Assembly (NCBI GenBank): GCA_023238725.1
Contig: CM041541.1
Coordinates: 6,172,884-6,236,883, forward strand
DNA length: 64,000 nt
Origin: Scortum barcoo
Lineage: Eukaryota > Chordata > Actinopteri > Centrarchiformes > Terapontidae
Direction of reading: 5' to 3'
The stretch's first letter is position 1. Every line of letters begins with the position of its first letter. This document shows, piece after piece, positions 48,867-61,880 of the stretch. The notes beneath the pieces are model-generated. The model was not told where the DNA came from. It worked only from the letters and a program-made list of their open reading frames with translations, and ran no database searches. The position numbers and the translations under genes are program-made.

Positions 48867-49346
48867 GTCAGATTCTAGCTGGAAACATGTTCTTGAAGAA
48901 AATAAACTGCTTTGACTTTCAAAAAGTTACCTGTGACTATAAATCATGGTAATAAATGACCAAAAAACACTTTCCCTTGACCAGCGATTGGTTATCATAG
49001 CTTAACTCACCAACAGGCCTGTCAAACTTCTCCACAAGAGGTTTACATGTAGTAAGAGACTAAAGGAACTCCAGGAAACCAGTTGTTTTTGCAATTTAAA
49101 GATCAGTTTCCTGCAATTTTACATATTCTTCATAGTTGACCAGCGACATGGAAACACTTCTTATTAAATGAACCAAATTTAGATGAATTAAATAAGTTGA
49201 ATTATTTATAAATGTTCAGTGAATACAAATGGATGTATAACTTCATCCTCAGTACATAGTCTAAAATATAACTGAGCTCCAGTAACAGGAAAAGGGATTA
49301 AGGAATGATTCAAATCAGGCCCTTGTTCAGAAGAATCTGTGTGTAT

Positions 49347-49480
49347 GTGTTAGGCGTGGGACAAATAATCGATATGACGATATGTCTTCACATTTTATAA
49401 TGTGATAAATAATCAATATATTTGTGTCAAGTATCAATTTTTTAACGTTCAAACACAGCAGCTTGTGATTTTCCCACATT
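49347..49480. repeat. Possible hAT-type non-autonomous remnant
   Basis: The stretch GGCGTGGGACAAATAATCGA with repeated CGATATGACGATATG-like blocks resembles the ends of common fish hAT-derived repeats. No paired terminal inverted repeat or 8-bp duplication was confirmed, so this is tentative. Confidence 0.3.
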
Positions 49481-51469
49481 TTGCCCATTGACGTCGCCTC
49501 ACTACACTGTCATTACTTCATGTCTCCTGGAGATGGCGCTGATCACAGTGATAATAGCAATCAGATAGTTTCATTTACAAGAAGTGAACGCAGATAGCAA
49601 GGCAGACAGCGTAGAAGAAGGTAGTGGGGCCTCCAGCTCCATATAAGTGAAAAGTCTGGCAACACTTCGGTTTGTGCTGCCGTGTTCCCCGTGATAACAT
49701 TCCTGCTACAGTAACTCTGATGCTGCAGCCTGAGCACATTAAGACTGACTGAAGTTACTAAAATGTATAGCATAAAATACTTTTCTGTGGCTGCAATGCC
49801 ATGCACATTGGTAGAAATGTATATTAACTTATTTTTGGTTTCTAATCGTGAGAAATACGAGGTGTGGCATGTGAACTGGATAATATACATGAGTCTCGTT
49901 TTATAAAGTTCTTTCTTGAAATCAAGGCAACTGAAACATGGAAAAGTCAGTAAACATGTTTTCAACCAATTTGTTGAGCTAGCTTTGCTTCAGTTAGTAA
50001 GATTGATATAGATGATCAAATCTAGTGGTAACGGTTGGCATTTTAGACAACAAAATCAAAGCCTGCTCTTTTTTTTTTTTTACCCGTCTAAAAACAGTGA
50101 CCTTTTATTTTCAAAAATTTGTGACAATTTCCAGTGAGTAGTAAATCTTCCCCCATTATCATTGTCAATAAATCTATAAACTTGAAGATGGGAAAAATAT
50201 GTCTTTCCCTCTGAGCTGATCAATAAGAAAATAATTAGCATAGCACCCTGATGCACCAGCGAGTGTAAATTTCTTAATGGTAGAAATAGTGATGCGATGA
50301 ATTAGTTCCCAACGTTATGTCAGAAACTGAGAAGCAACGTGCGAGATTTCACAGAGAAACGAGCCGATTTGTAAATACTAACTGCCCCGAGCATCATGGT
50401 AGGCTGAATAGTATTTGTGTGTGCCTGCGTGTGTGTGGGTGTATCAAAGAGTGTCAGCTGAGGCATAAGACAGGATGGGATGAGCGCTGTGTATGTGTAC
50501 ATGTGTGTTTTTTGACAAACAAGCATTGTTGCTGGCACACTAATTACAGCTGGCGTGGATGGAGGCAGGGAGAGTTTGCCAATTACAGGGTAGACTCGTG
50601 TGTGTGTGTGTGCACGAGTGAGAGAGAGTGTTTCTCAACCGGGGAACGTGTTTGGGTGCATGAACCTAATCAAGGTGTGAGTAGGAGGCAATTGGCCCGG
50701 CTTGATTTGATACCTGTTTGATTTATTCACTAATCAGAACCAATCAAGCTCCAGCTTCGACTCAGCGGGGCGATCACGGCTCACCTTCCCAGCACTGAGA
50801 CGCTCAGTTTTCAACTACTTCAAACTTAATGCACTTTGCCTGGGTTTCCAGCGCTGTGGATATTTTCGTCATAAGCCACTCATGGTGATTTACAGTGATT
50901 TTAGAAGAGTTAAGAAGATTTTAATCCAGTTAGCACCCCGCCTACATATGCTGCATTGCTAAAATTACTGCAAACATTGACTATAAATGGTGTATTGCTT
51001 CTATAATAGGGCATTGTTATGAAATAAGAAGGCACATTAATTTTGTTGAGGTATATATGCATACTAATTTCCTTCATATTGGTAGGTGATCAGTTTGGTT
51101 GCTAAGCAGAAAGTGAGTAGCAGCAGTTCACTTAAGGATTCACTATTTTTGTTAACTGTTGTCCAGGCAACAGAATAATTAGATTTAAATGAAAATACAC
51201 AGGTGAGGACTGTTTTAGTGTGATCAGAGAAGCTATTTTTTCCCACATATATAAAAAATGAATGTGAGATATTAATTGTATAGATTGCTAGAGAGAAAAA
51301 AACAACTTGTACACCTCTATATGGTCATGTGTGGATACAGTTACATTTCTTAGCATCAATGTAATTAATTATGAAATCATACACTAAAGTACAGCATCTA
51401 AAAGTGTGGAAGTAGAACTTAAGGTTGAACAATATGTACATATATGTCATTATGGCGGCTTCCATTAAA

Positions 51470-51860
51470 GCTTTCTCTGGTGTTTTAGTATTGCACTTCC
51501 ATAAAGTTTGGGGACTCGTGAGAAAGAGTGGTCAAACTTAAAGCAGCAGAGATATCCTGACTTTTAGAATGAGTCATACCATGAAAAAAAAAAAAAAAAA
51601 CTGGATCCTACACTTCCCATTATGCAACTTGAACGCGTCTTTCATTAGACCCTCCCTCCCCTGGTAAACACCCACATCTTCCAAACTCCACTCCTCCAGT
51701 TTGCAACACAAGCTCTCTGTTATATGTCTCAAGCCGTAACTGAGAAAAGACCAGGTTATGTTCCCAGACTTGACAAAGCTCCTCCACAGCCACAGAGGAC
51801 ATTAAACAACATTTTCACTCACTCAACTAGTACTCTGAACTTCAAGTGTGAAACCCGTGG
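51470..51860 (+). repeat. Dispersed repeat family 2, copy 1
   Basis: It is colinear by eye with the segment at 57730-58240. Shared blocks are GTGGTCAAA(C/A)TT(A/G)AAGCAGCAG, CATTAGACC(C/G)TCCC versus CATCAGACCGTCCC, GACTT(T)GACAAAGCTCCT-like and CCACAGAGGACA(T/C)T. It has no coding capacity. Its class is unknown. Confidence 0.55.
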
Positions 51861-52629
51861 AGTACCACTTTAAAGTAATAATCCAAAACATTTTCATCAT
51901 ATCAGAGCCTCTTTTTGACACGATTTATGGCCAGCACTTTTATTTGCATATATTTGCATTCTATAATTGCCTCTCTATAAAGTAGTTTTAATTGTTGCTG
52001 GTTTTAAGTGGCCACAGGTGTTACCAAAATCTTAAGGATTATATCTTTAAATACGTGAAAAGGTTCTCGTAGCACACATTGTGTTGTATACATCATTATG
52101 TTAACATGCCCCATAAATGATTGCCCCATCATTTATCAAGTTAATGGTTAAACATATGAATTTTAAATTAGAATTTGCATTGCCATGTTTCTTCCTTGGT
52201 GAACCATTCATGTCATTTCCAACAAACCAACTGGGAATTTCTTTCATCCGACTGTGGCTGTTTCTGTACCAGCCTTGTCTCACTGAGGCCGGCAGAGGAG
52301 AGCAGCTTCAGCTGGGCCAGACCGGAGCATTAGCTTGTTAGTTTACTTGCACACAGCTGAGCAGGGTCTGGCCCCGGAGCTGAACCGCAGGCCGGCCCCG
52401 ACGGAGCCAGGCTGCTGTCTGCAGCTCTGCAGGTATGTTGTCAGCAACCCGCTGCCACCACAGGGCTGCACCAGCACTCCTGCAGCTGTGCTTCAGATGG
52501 CTACCAGCAGAAAACCATGTCCAGATAATCCAAGAAAAGTTAACTGCTGTGTCGTGTGAGAGCTGCTGCAACCCCTGACACACCGTGTAACATGTTTAAA
52601 TCTACTGTAATGTCAAAACTGCAGAGAGT

Positions 52630-53030
52630 TATCTCAAAGGCTTAGTTTGACCTTTTTGGAAATAGACTTATTCACTTTCTTGCTGAGAGTTAGATGAGAA
52701 AATTGACACCATCGCCATGTCAATGCAATAAATATGAAGCTACCACAAGCAGCAAAGCAGTTACCAAGCAACCAGCGACCGTAGACTTTGGGAAGTTATT
52801 GCTCCCGGCCAAGAAATAGTCCGGTACATTACCCTCTATAAAACCCTGAATTGTTCTTGTTCTTGTTCTTTTTTTTTTTTTTTTTTACAAAAAAGTATTT
52901 TGTAATAAACAAGATGCAACATGCTGATTAGTGAGATTTAGAGGTGCTGACAGGTGGATTTTGTTACCTCTGGAGAGAGGTACCAATCTTCTTGTCTTAC
53001 TCTGTCCAGAAAGGTACCATTAAAGGTGCC
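52630..53030. mobile_element. Percomorph-type non-autonomous element with imperfect inverted ends
   Basis: The left end reads GCTTAGTTTGACCTTTTTGG and CTTGCTGAGAGTTAGATGAG. The right side has AGTGAGATTTAGAGGTGCTG and CCAATCTTCTTGTCTTACTC. The right end, reversed, imperfectly mirrors the left. This wording is familiar as an abundant repeat of perch-like fishes. An internal 18-base T run is at 52870-52887. It is probably a MITE-like or foldback element, and ends are approximate. Confidence 0.55.
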
Positions 53031-55177
53031 GTGTGGGCTCTCTTGCAAACAAACAAAATTATGTTTACATTCAGTGTTTCTCACCAAACGCCAATCATCA
53101 CCACCGACTGTCAGTCAGCAGAACAGAGTGAAACCTGCCGAAATGTTTATCACTGTTTGTATCGTGCATTTAAAAAATAATGTACTGAAGGTATGAAGAC
53201 TCTGTGATTGCTCCACAGCACCACCACTGGTCAAAACCGGCAGTGCAAACTGTGAAACTCATAAGGAGGGAGCAGCAGTTACCTTAGTGTACAGAATTAC
53301 TGTCCAAGCACCTCACTGCATAAAAACATGCAAACACACACACATCCACACTCTCCCAGAAGCGCAGTTTAGTGTAAGGTATCTCGTTTCATCCAGCCTC
53401 TGTGCTGGGACTGTTTGAAGCAAAGGAAGCTCATGTGTTTGATGGAGACTTACCTTCTTCCTCATCTCCCCTCAGCTTTCACAGAAACTTCTCCTCTTTG
53501 ATGTGTCTCCCTCCTCCACTTTCTGCCTCCTGTCATCCATCTCTCCTTTATTTTTTTAATTTTTTCTCCCCTCCTCTACCTTTTTTTCCCCATCTCCCTC
53601 CCAAAGCAAGTATTCTGTCCAGATGGAGGTGGTGGAAGTGTATAAAAATGTCCCCGCATCGCCTGCAGTGCTAAGCAGAAATACTAAAAGCAGAGTTTAA
53701 CAGTGCGAACAGCTTCCTGTTTAAATAGCAGGGTGTTTCACAGAGGTAGTATTTCATTAGTAATCAGAAAAATCAGTGCAGTCTGGATAGAAACACATAA
53801 TTTAATCATTCAAGTAGGATTAAATACCCCATGTACTTTTCAACCACTATGTACATTTTGGGCTGAAAGATCTAATGTTCTTTCTGTGCATTTTTATACA
53901 AGCAGCATCGACAAGCCTCCAGGAAAATGTAAAATGCTTTTTTTTTTTTTTTAAACCACAGACAGGTTTTATCTCTTTTACTGTGTAGTTAAATAGTGGT
54001 AAATTTACTTTCCTACACGTCTTCTAGGTCTAGGAGCTGATCCAATTATTGATTTTATTTCAAAGGTGGCACTGCTACTGTTTGTCTGTCAGCAATAAAG
54101 TGTCATCAAACTCGAGTTTAAGAATTGACAAAGCTGTCAGAACAAATGTTTATAAAATACAACATTATTTATTGATCTACGTAAGAATTATTGAGCAGGT
54201 TTCACACTGCCTGCTGTTCAAAGCTGTCTACATGCATGTTACCTTGTCCAAGCAGCAAGTTACCTGTAAGTAAAGAAATTTTCACATGGGTATGCAGTTT
54301 GTTAGTGACGTAGAACCAGCTGCAGGACTGGTGTTTAGTCTGACTTCTGACCTCCCTGTAGAGGAGGATGGAGAAAGGATAAATGCTCAATGGGACCATT
54401 AGAGTGTTGGATCATCCCTCTGAGGATAGCCTTAAGGTTACCTGGGGATGCTCAGTCATTGGTCACTTTTCTCGTTCAAGACAACATCAATTTTCTTCCA
54501 CCCACAACAAACAAGTCAGTGACTTTTTTTTTTTTTTGTCCCCAACTCCTCCTCTCTTGTATTTCATGTCAACTCTGACATCCCGGGGTCATTTTAATCC
54601 TGTCCAGATTGACATGTAGTGTTTCATGCAATTTTCGTCTCACACACCTAGCATCTGTATTAGAGCCATAGAGCCATAAAAGCCAGTGGCGGGGTAGATG
54701 GATTAGATCAGATGATTGACGATCCCTGTGGGGAAATTAGATTGCTGCAGCAGCAACAGTAATGGGATTCAGCAGGGGAAGAGGACAAACAGAATATAAG
54801 CACACAAATAGAATCAGAAATAAGCAATGAAAGTAAGAATTTGCGCATTTAAGCACAGTTTGGTGCTGAGAAAAACATGAACGCACATCTGGCATTGCAC
54901 TGAGGCAGTTTGTAGAGGGGTTTTTTTTTGCCACTTCTGTGCATGATATTGTGCATTGCATTTATGTGGGTGAGTCCCAGGATAATCGCAGTCCCGGCCA
55001 GATGACTAGGATTACAGGGTTCCCATCTTACCTGCTACTAATGCTGTCCAGGGAGATCTTCTTGTACCACTCCCCCGTGCTCCACGTGTGAATCAGCCCT
55101 CTTCATCGAGCTCTCAGGTTACATAACATCGACAAATCTTCGATTCCTTCACAGCCAGGTTTATCCTGTTTTCACAG

Positions 55178-55318
55178 GTACCTCAGTAAAGACGAGGTGG
55201 CCCAGGCCTCCCTCAGCAAGGCCCAGCAGGAGGGAGGCAGCGTCCGACTGGTTGCCAAGGAGAAGTTCTTCACAAAGAGGAGGTCTACCACTTCGCTAAC
55301 ACCACCTGCCTCAGAGAG
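55178..55318 (+). CDS. zranb3: zranb3 exon: linker after substrate-recognition region
   Basis: One base completes the split Arg codon, 46 codons follow (residues 800-845), and two bases remain. It reads YLSKDEVAQASLSKAQQEGG, then VRLVAKEKFFTKRRSTTSL. The order RY(L/I)(S/T)K(D/E)(D/E)VA..S followed by VRL(V/I).KE resembles the human protein. The acceptor is TTCACAG and the donor GAGAG|GTGGGT. No named domain is seen; it links the HARP-like part to the C-terminal finger. Confidence 0.93.
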
Positions 55319-58300
55319 GTGGGTTAAAGGGGCAGATGTGTGGGTGGATGTTTAAGGCTGTAGACACCAAGGTGTCCTCACATCTTCAATAATATCTTCA
55401 AAGTTTGCATGACAGATAGGTATCTGTGTACTTGTTTTAATCATCACCAACAGTATTATGTTTAACAGTTTGTGGAGTTCATGTCCCATCTTGTTTGTGG
55501 TTTTTAAAGATAAGGCTATAAACAAAGGTGGTTTGTTTCATCACGTGGCTTCCTCTTTGGGATTCGGCGTATTTTCATTTTCCTTCCCATAGCTGTCTCC
55601 ATGGAGATCTGTATTTGCCTTGTGGGAGAGGCACAAAGGCCCGCTGAGTGTGTTAGTACAGTAAATATAGACCATAATACAATCTACTGGGTGAGATGCA
55701 ACGGCCAGTTCACCCCAGGGGGGAATATCACTATGGAAACCTGCAGCAAAAACACACTCTTTTTCACATGTACACAGCAACTGGTGTTACATACAAAATG
55801 CCTGTGGTAGTCCATGAAGTGCTTTTAAACACCATGCAGCTTGAAAATGGCATTAAAGGACAGCATAAAAGTATCTCTGAAAACCTATTTTAAAAGCACG
55901 TTTAGAAAAAGCTAAAACGTTGCTGTCTATCTAACACACTAATAATATGGAAGGAATTGTTTGGTAATCACACAAGATATAGTTTATTGCAATATTTATC
56001 GAATAAATCCAAATAAATTCAAAAAGTGTTAAGCGACATAAACAATTATTTCATAATCATTTTGTATTTTTTTTATTTTTTTAATTGTTAAAAAAAAAAA
56101 ATTAATTTATACATTGGGAAATGTAAAAAAAAAAAAAAGTTCTCAAATGTTAAATGTAGCTGGTGTACAAGAATTTAAAAATAAAATAGTCTAAAATTGG
56201 CAAAAAATTGTGATCCAAATCAAAAAAGACAGACACATTTCAGTTGGGGACATAAAAGTGTTAAAAAGATTTATGGTGAAACAGCAATTCTGGCACGTTA
56301 CATGAATCACAGGTGTGTTGCTTTAATATCACAAATGTTTAAACGTATTTTCTCAAATAAAACCGTCTTGTGCGAACGCCTCGCTGTCCGCAGGAAGCAA
56401 CAAATTAAAACGCATAAAATAGAATCCGCCTCCTGATTAGCAGTGGGCAAACACTCCACGGATTGACAGCTGGACCTACCAGCATCAGATCTTTCTCCTC
56501 TTTCGTGCCTTTGGTCTCCTTTGGTATAAAGCATCAGAGATCCGCTCAGTGGTAAACATTAGCAGGCTGTGTGTCGTTTGCTGAAGGCATGTTGCGCGAT
56601 TTCTGGGGTTTGAAGTATGACTTGCTCATGCTGCGATGTAGAGCTGCCAACATGCTCACTTGCTTTGTGCATATATGAATTTAAATTACTGTTTAGCCAA
56701 ATGTAAGGCTCATATCATAATTAATTTTATATCATGTTAATGACATTATTGCATAAATATGCTCTTTAATATGTTTTACTGCCTAATGCACTGAATATTT
56801 ACAGCTACAAGCAAACTATGTCTTTCTGGGTTACATTTTTCTCCAAAGTGCCATGTTTTAACCAGATTCAGTTTGGACACACCAGTAAAAAGTCTATTTC
56901 TGTCTGTTTCACCCACTAGATGTTGCTGGCACGGCATTTGTCTCTTGGTACTTCCAGTTTTTGGTATCTTCTTAACTTTGAAGCAGCAAGGTTCCTTTTT
57001 TAGAGGGTTTTTTCTTCTCCATTTCAATGATCAAATCTCTCTGTAGCGCTCTGTCTCTCTGGCTCTTTGTTCCTCTCTCTGTCTGTCTGAATTGTAAACC
57101 ATGGGGAAAGAGAATTTAGTCCATCTGTCCCCTCCAACGTGGCTCTAGCACCCTGCTGGGACAACATGGCAAATGCCCAAAACTAGCTGTCCTCTGCCAA
57201 AAGGACGGGCACGCACACACACATCCTTGAAATGCTCCACAGATACATCACCATCATGTCTATACACACAGCATGTACACATTTTGCACACACACCAGCC
57301 ATATGTCCATCAACTCTGCATCTGCAGCACACAAAGCAAGCGGGCTGTTTTTTTTTTTTTATTGGATGAATATACAGGATATTGCATTCAGTTTGCTGTT
57401 CTGCTGATGTTGAAAGAAGTGAGCTCTACATTGAATGTGGCTGTTGGCTTACAGATTGATGTCTGTCACGTTGGTCAAGGTAACTTCTCTTTCAAGTTTA
57501 GCGCACAAAGGGCTAAAAGGCTGCATCAGACGTGCTGCCTGAATTAAAAAGATGTGGAGAATAGATTGCATGGAATACATTTATTTAGTACCACTGGCTG
57601 CATTTTATCATATTTTAACATGATGTATGCTTATATTTTCATTTTCTCACCTCTTCCACACCACTGTTTCTATCAAAGTCCGAGTCATGCTCAACACTCT
57701 CCTGCTCTGAATTTGTCTTTTCAACAGGGTACTCCAGCATGACATCCATAATTTTCCCTGACTTTGCAAAGCTCCTACAGAGTCACAGAAGACAATATAT
57801 AGTAATAGCAAAAGTCATTTCACCCCCTCCCACCGATGCTTTTACCTGACTTTTATTATTACAAGCTGCCTACTGTGTGGGCCACGCCCCAGCTTTTATT
57901 TGACATTTGGCCATTATTTGAATACTGACTATTATTTGAGAATTTAGAGAGGTACACGTTGTGAGAGAGAAATTTAAAGTAGTGGTCAAAATTGAAGCAG
58001 CAGCTGCTGTAGTGCATTTTATGAGTTCACAGCCAGTGGATCTTACATTTACCATCATGAAACCCAAAAGTGTCTCTCATCAGACCGTCCCTTCCTGTTA
58101 AATGCCCTTGTCTTTCAAATACAGTGCCTCCAGTTACAGGTGTTTTTATTTGGAGGGCAACACCAAACTCAAGTTAAACCTCGTAACATCGTCGGGATTC
58201 CCTGCAGAACCACAGAGGACACTGAACCATTCATGCAGGATACGTAGTGACCGTGATGTGTAAAAAAAGCCTCGTGTAAAATCAGCAGAGTGCTTTAACA

Positions 58301-58651
58301 TATTCTGTCATTTTATGAGGTATAATTGCATGTAATTCAATAGACACTTCAAACCCTTTCACTGCTTCAGCTTCGAATGACACTTCAAACTCCCACATTA
58401 CATCTCACATGCAAACACATCCTCATTTACCTTTGAGAATTCACGGTGTCTGTCTTCAACCCAGGTGACTTATGTTATAATTATCTTGTGAGATATTGGG
58501 TGAAATAACAATAGTCTTTAAAACAATGTTTGATCTGAAGTTAACATTTTAAAATAAATGTAAGTGTAAGGCTGAGCAAAAGACAAAGAGTGAACTGTTC
58601 ACTCCTGAACAAATATAATAATTTTTTTTTTCCCTATCTGTGTCTTTGCAG
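55319..58651 (+). other. Intron (3.3 kb)
   Basis: It is AT-rich, with A runs at 56091-56101 and 56127-56138 and a second copy of dispersed repeat family 2 (57730-58240). CA-containing low complexity lies near 57211-57300. No exon is recognised. The acceptor is TCTTTGCAG. Confidence 0.8.
57730..58240 (+). repeat. Dispersed repeat family 2, copy 2
   Basis: It matches 51470-51860 in several ordered blocks (see that entry). The ACTTTGCAAAGCTCC / CACAGAAGACA piece near 57765 and the AACCACAGAGGACACTGAAC piece near 58209 are variants of the same block, so this copy may be two partial copies side by side. Confidence 0.5.
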
Positions 58652-58813
58652 GCAGGACAAGGAGTCCAGTAAGACAGAAGAGGAGGGGCAGCTGCCATCG
58701 GAGCCCGGCTACCTGCAGGCAGTGGACAGCGAGGGAGTCCCTCTGTGTCTGTCCTGCCAGCAGGCCTGCTCCACCACCAGCGGGGCGTGGGACACTCGCT
58801 TCTGCAGCCACAG
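58652..58813 (+). CDS. zranb3: zranb3 exon: conserved GYLQAVD segment and first half of Cys finger
   Basis: One base completes the split Arg, 53 codons follow (residues 847-899), and two bases remain. After a charged start, GYLQAVDSEGVPLCLSCQQAC matches the human GYLQAVDNEGNPLCLRCQQ block. AWDTRFCSH then provides the next Cys. With the Cys that opens the next exon this gives C-x2-C ... FCSHRC, a likely zinc-binding unit. The acceptor is TTTGCAG and the donor CACAG|GTACGG. Confidence 0.95.
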
Positions 58814-60284
58814 GTACGGAGTGACGCTAAACACATTTATGAAGCTACATGCATGCAGCAGACATGAATTATCGTGGTCAGGATGTGGAGAATCAACGAG
58901 ATGAACTGGACACTTCTAGTACATTTCCTCATGTGGTACCTTCCTCCACTACATTTATTTTGACAGCTTTTGTCACTAGTTACTTCACAAGTCGAGATTT
59001 TTGCAAAACACGTACAGCTTCTAAAATGAGATGTTGTTTTAGATTAATTAGCTGATTGACAACTATATTGATCATCATTTTATTCATTTTTCATGCAAAA
59101 ACATTTCATGGTTCCAGCTGCAGAAATGTGAGGATTTGCTCCTTTTCCATTGATTAGTTTTAATGTATTCATAATAATTTTCAGGACTCATGGTTGGAGA
59201 AAATAAGCTTTTTTAAGGTGTCACATTGAGCTCTGGGTAATTGCGATGTCATTTCTCACAATTTTCAGATTTTTTTATTAGTTAATAATTAATTAGTTCA
59301 ACTACAACAGTTAAATCTTGCTTTAAGTACATTTTCCTTGTTATACTCTAATACTTTAGTGTAGGATCTAAATACTTCCTCTTCCACTGATAAAAAGTGA
59401 GGAGCAGAGAAATGGCAGATGCATGTAAATCTTAGCATTCCCTGCTTGGAGCACCAGACGGGTGGGGTTTACTGCAGAGGGACAATCCAGGAAGTCTTTA
59501 CTGAGATGTCAATCAGAGAAAAGCATATTAAATTAAGTTTTATGTGTCTGCGATTGCTTAAACTTTGCAGTACTGATTGTCTTCCGTGCCAAAGCCCACC
59601 CGTCTGGCACCTAAAAATTAAATTATAGTCAGAGCTGTAAGACTTTTGTGTGAAAAACCACGACAGGATAATGTTGACTTCACCTTGTTGCCTTACTGAT
59701 TTAGCTTTGTTGAAAGAGAACCAAACACTGATGACTACAATAGACTGCTGCTCCTAAATTAGATCATAACTTTGTAAGTCTAATTGTCCTTTCCAATTTT
59801 CTCCTGTCATATTTTTTCAAGATCAATTCATAATTGCTGCATTTAAACACCAATATGAATAATATTTTTATTGGAAAAGGTAAAATTGTGTTTTGCTGTC
59901 CCTCAGCGAGATTCTGCACCCCTTCTTCGCTTCACTCACATTAGTCTGAATATGACTTCTCTCAACTTAAAAAATATTATTGTATTGTGTCTGTGCATCC
60001 CTTTAGTCTCACTACCCATTTAAAGTAGCAATTCAATTTCCTCAAGTGGTTTTCAAGGGCCAAATTCAGGTCATTCAACCAAGGTGAGATACCTCACCCT
60101 GAAATACCTGGATGTTACCAAAAAACATTTCCTTTAAATTATGTCTGCGCTCCATTCAGCAGAACCAAAGACGACTGCTAAAAGGGAGAAAACTTATAAA
60201 ATTAAGAATTTCTGCTGTACATGTTGTAACAGTAAAGGCGTGCAGATCCCAGCCCATATTCATTTCTGTCTCCTCGCCCTGAAG
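58814..60284 (+). other. Intron (1.5 kb)
   Basis: It is AT-rich and has no recognisable element or exon. The acceptor CGCCCTGAAG at its end is a pyrimidine-poor AAG site, weaker than the others, but frame and homology require it. Confidence 0.85.
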
Positions 60285-60477
60285 GTGCCAGGAGGAGTTC
60301 CAGTTGCGCTCCAGCCAGTCGTACATGCGCTCGCGGGTGCTGGAGGCGGAGCAGGGCATCTGTCAGCACTGTGGCCTCCACGCCCACGACCTGTTTCTGA
60401 AGGTCCGCGACGCCCCGCCCTCCCGCCGCAAGGACATGCTAGAGAACACTTGGCTGGCCCAGCTGTCACTCAAACAG
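60285..60477 (+). CDS. zranb3: zranb3 exon: second half of Cys finger and start of HNH domain
   Basis: One base completes the split Arg, then 64 codons (residues 901-964) end in phase 0 at CAG|GTCAGA. CQEEFQLRSSQSYMRSRVLE is followed by GICQHCGLHAHDLFLKVRDAP and ENTWLAQLSLKQ. The C-x2-C of ICQHC is the first metal pair of the ZRANB3 HNH nuclease fold; the matching pair lies at LCT-x-C, which is cut by the window edge. Match to the human sequence (GVCQLCNVNAQELFLRLRDAP) is close. Confidence 0.96.
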
Positions 60478-60811
60478 GTCAGACACCAGAGCAGAGGAAG
60501 ACCAGAGGAGTTTTTTCTTACAGATATTTCAGCCAAAAAGAAAAGCACTAAACACAAAGTACAGATCAGACTGATGGCACTTGTCTTGAGAGACTTGGGC
60601 GGAGTTCAGGTGAGGTAAATTTGCCCGCACCTTCATCCTATTCAAAGTGACTAACTACTTTATTAAAAACGCTGCATTATACACACCACCCGATCATCAG
60701 TCTCCTCGTGTGAGCTAAATAACTGACAAGAAAAGCCATTTTTGTCTGTGTGTGTTTGTGTAAGTGCAAAAATAAAAACCCCCCTGTGCTCTCCATCCCA
60801 CCCTTTTCCAC

Positions 60812-61014
60812 CACACGCACACACACACACACACAGGTTGATCTGCACTCCAGGGGTCCAGCTCCCAGTAAATGGATTGCTGGGCCCATTGATTTTTTTC
60901 CCAGTGCCAGGCCTCGACCAGTAAGCCTGTTTGATTTGGTTGGCTGTTATCCTGCAAAGCCAGCCCCCCCCCCCCTTCTCCTCACTTTACACACACACAC
61001 ACACACACACACAC
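60812..61014. repeat. Two (CA)n microsatellites with intervening unique DNA
   Basis: CA runs of about 24 bases lie at 60812-60836 and 60991-61014, the latter preceded by a ten-base C run at 60965-60974. Confidence 0.88.
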
Positions 61015-61690
61015 TCCCCTTCCCAGTACCGCCGGCAGCAGCATCAGTGCCAATCGATGCGCCGAGCTTTAGAGGAAACAAACTCAGCCACATGATAAGA
61101 CGCCGCAGCGGTGGAGGAGCCTCGAGATTATAGGCTCATTCTTTGGTTCATTCTGGGGGTTCTGGTGTGTGTGTATGCGTGTACATGTGTATATAGGTCT
61201 TTATGTGTACCTTGGGGTCTCTTTTGGTGTTTTGGTGTGTGCGAGTATGTGTGTAGTATTGGTATTTTGGTGAGTGCGTGTGTGTGAGGGGAGCTTCTGT
61301 GCCTGTGAGCAGAATTTGGGCGTGTGTAGTAAGGGAGTCTGGTGGAGCAAGGTGCACGGTTTTGGCAAAAACGCTGGTTCAATTGACTGGAGTGTGTGTA
61401 TGTGTGTGTGTCTGTAAGACGTGAACTCTGCCCCCATGAGCAGGCCTGTTCTTTAAATCTGTTGGGATCAATTCCAGCTCGCTGCCTTAATGTCGGCAGA
61501 GTAGCACTCAAAGCAGGAAAATGGATTTTTTGCCCTGAACTCTTCCCATCAGGCTTCTCACTCTCTCTGTTTCTAATTCTCTCAATCATCTTTTTGCTTT
61601 TCCACTTGCTTGCTCTGTATCCTTTCTTCTGTACTCTCTGTATTTCTTTTTTCAGATCCACATCAGAATCATCCAGGGACCATCTTGTTC

Positions 61691-61692
<2 letters not shown>

Positions 61693-61773
<81 letters not shown>

Positions 61774-61782
61774 TGATATATA

Positions 61783-61844
<62 letters not shown>

Positions 61845-61880
61845 AAGGTTGTATATATATATATAGATAGATATATATAT
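61693..61880. repeat. (AT)n / (GATA)n compound array
   Basis: About 52 bases of AT, seven GATA units (61745-61772), then over 60 bases of AT and shorter AT/GATA pieces. The flank wording AAAGGTTGT occurs at about 61845 and again at 61892, suggesting that part of the array was duplicated with its edge. The long Ile/Tyr frames over it are not genes. Confidence 0.93.

Larger units (their letters stand above)
48867..55177 (+). other. Intron (6.3 kb)
   Basis: It is repeat-bearing: a possible hAT-like remnant (49347-49480), one copy of a dispersed pair (51470-51860), and a percomorph-type non-autonomous element (52630-53030). TG runs occur at 50410-50440 and 50599-50612, and long A/T runs at 51583-51600, 52870-52887 and 53939-53952. 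No exon is recognised. The acceptor is TTTTCACAG. Confidence 0.8.

Noticed and set aside
58549..58836. Minus-strand frame opposite the GYLQAVD exon
   Set aside because: It is the shadow of a conserved plus-strand zranb3 exon.
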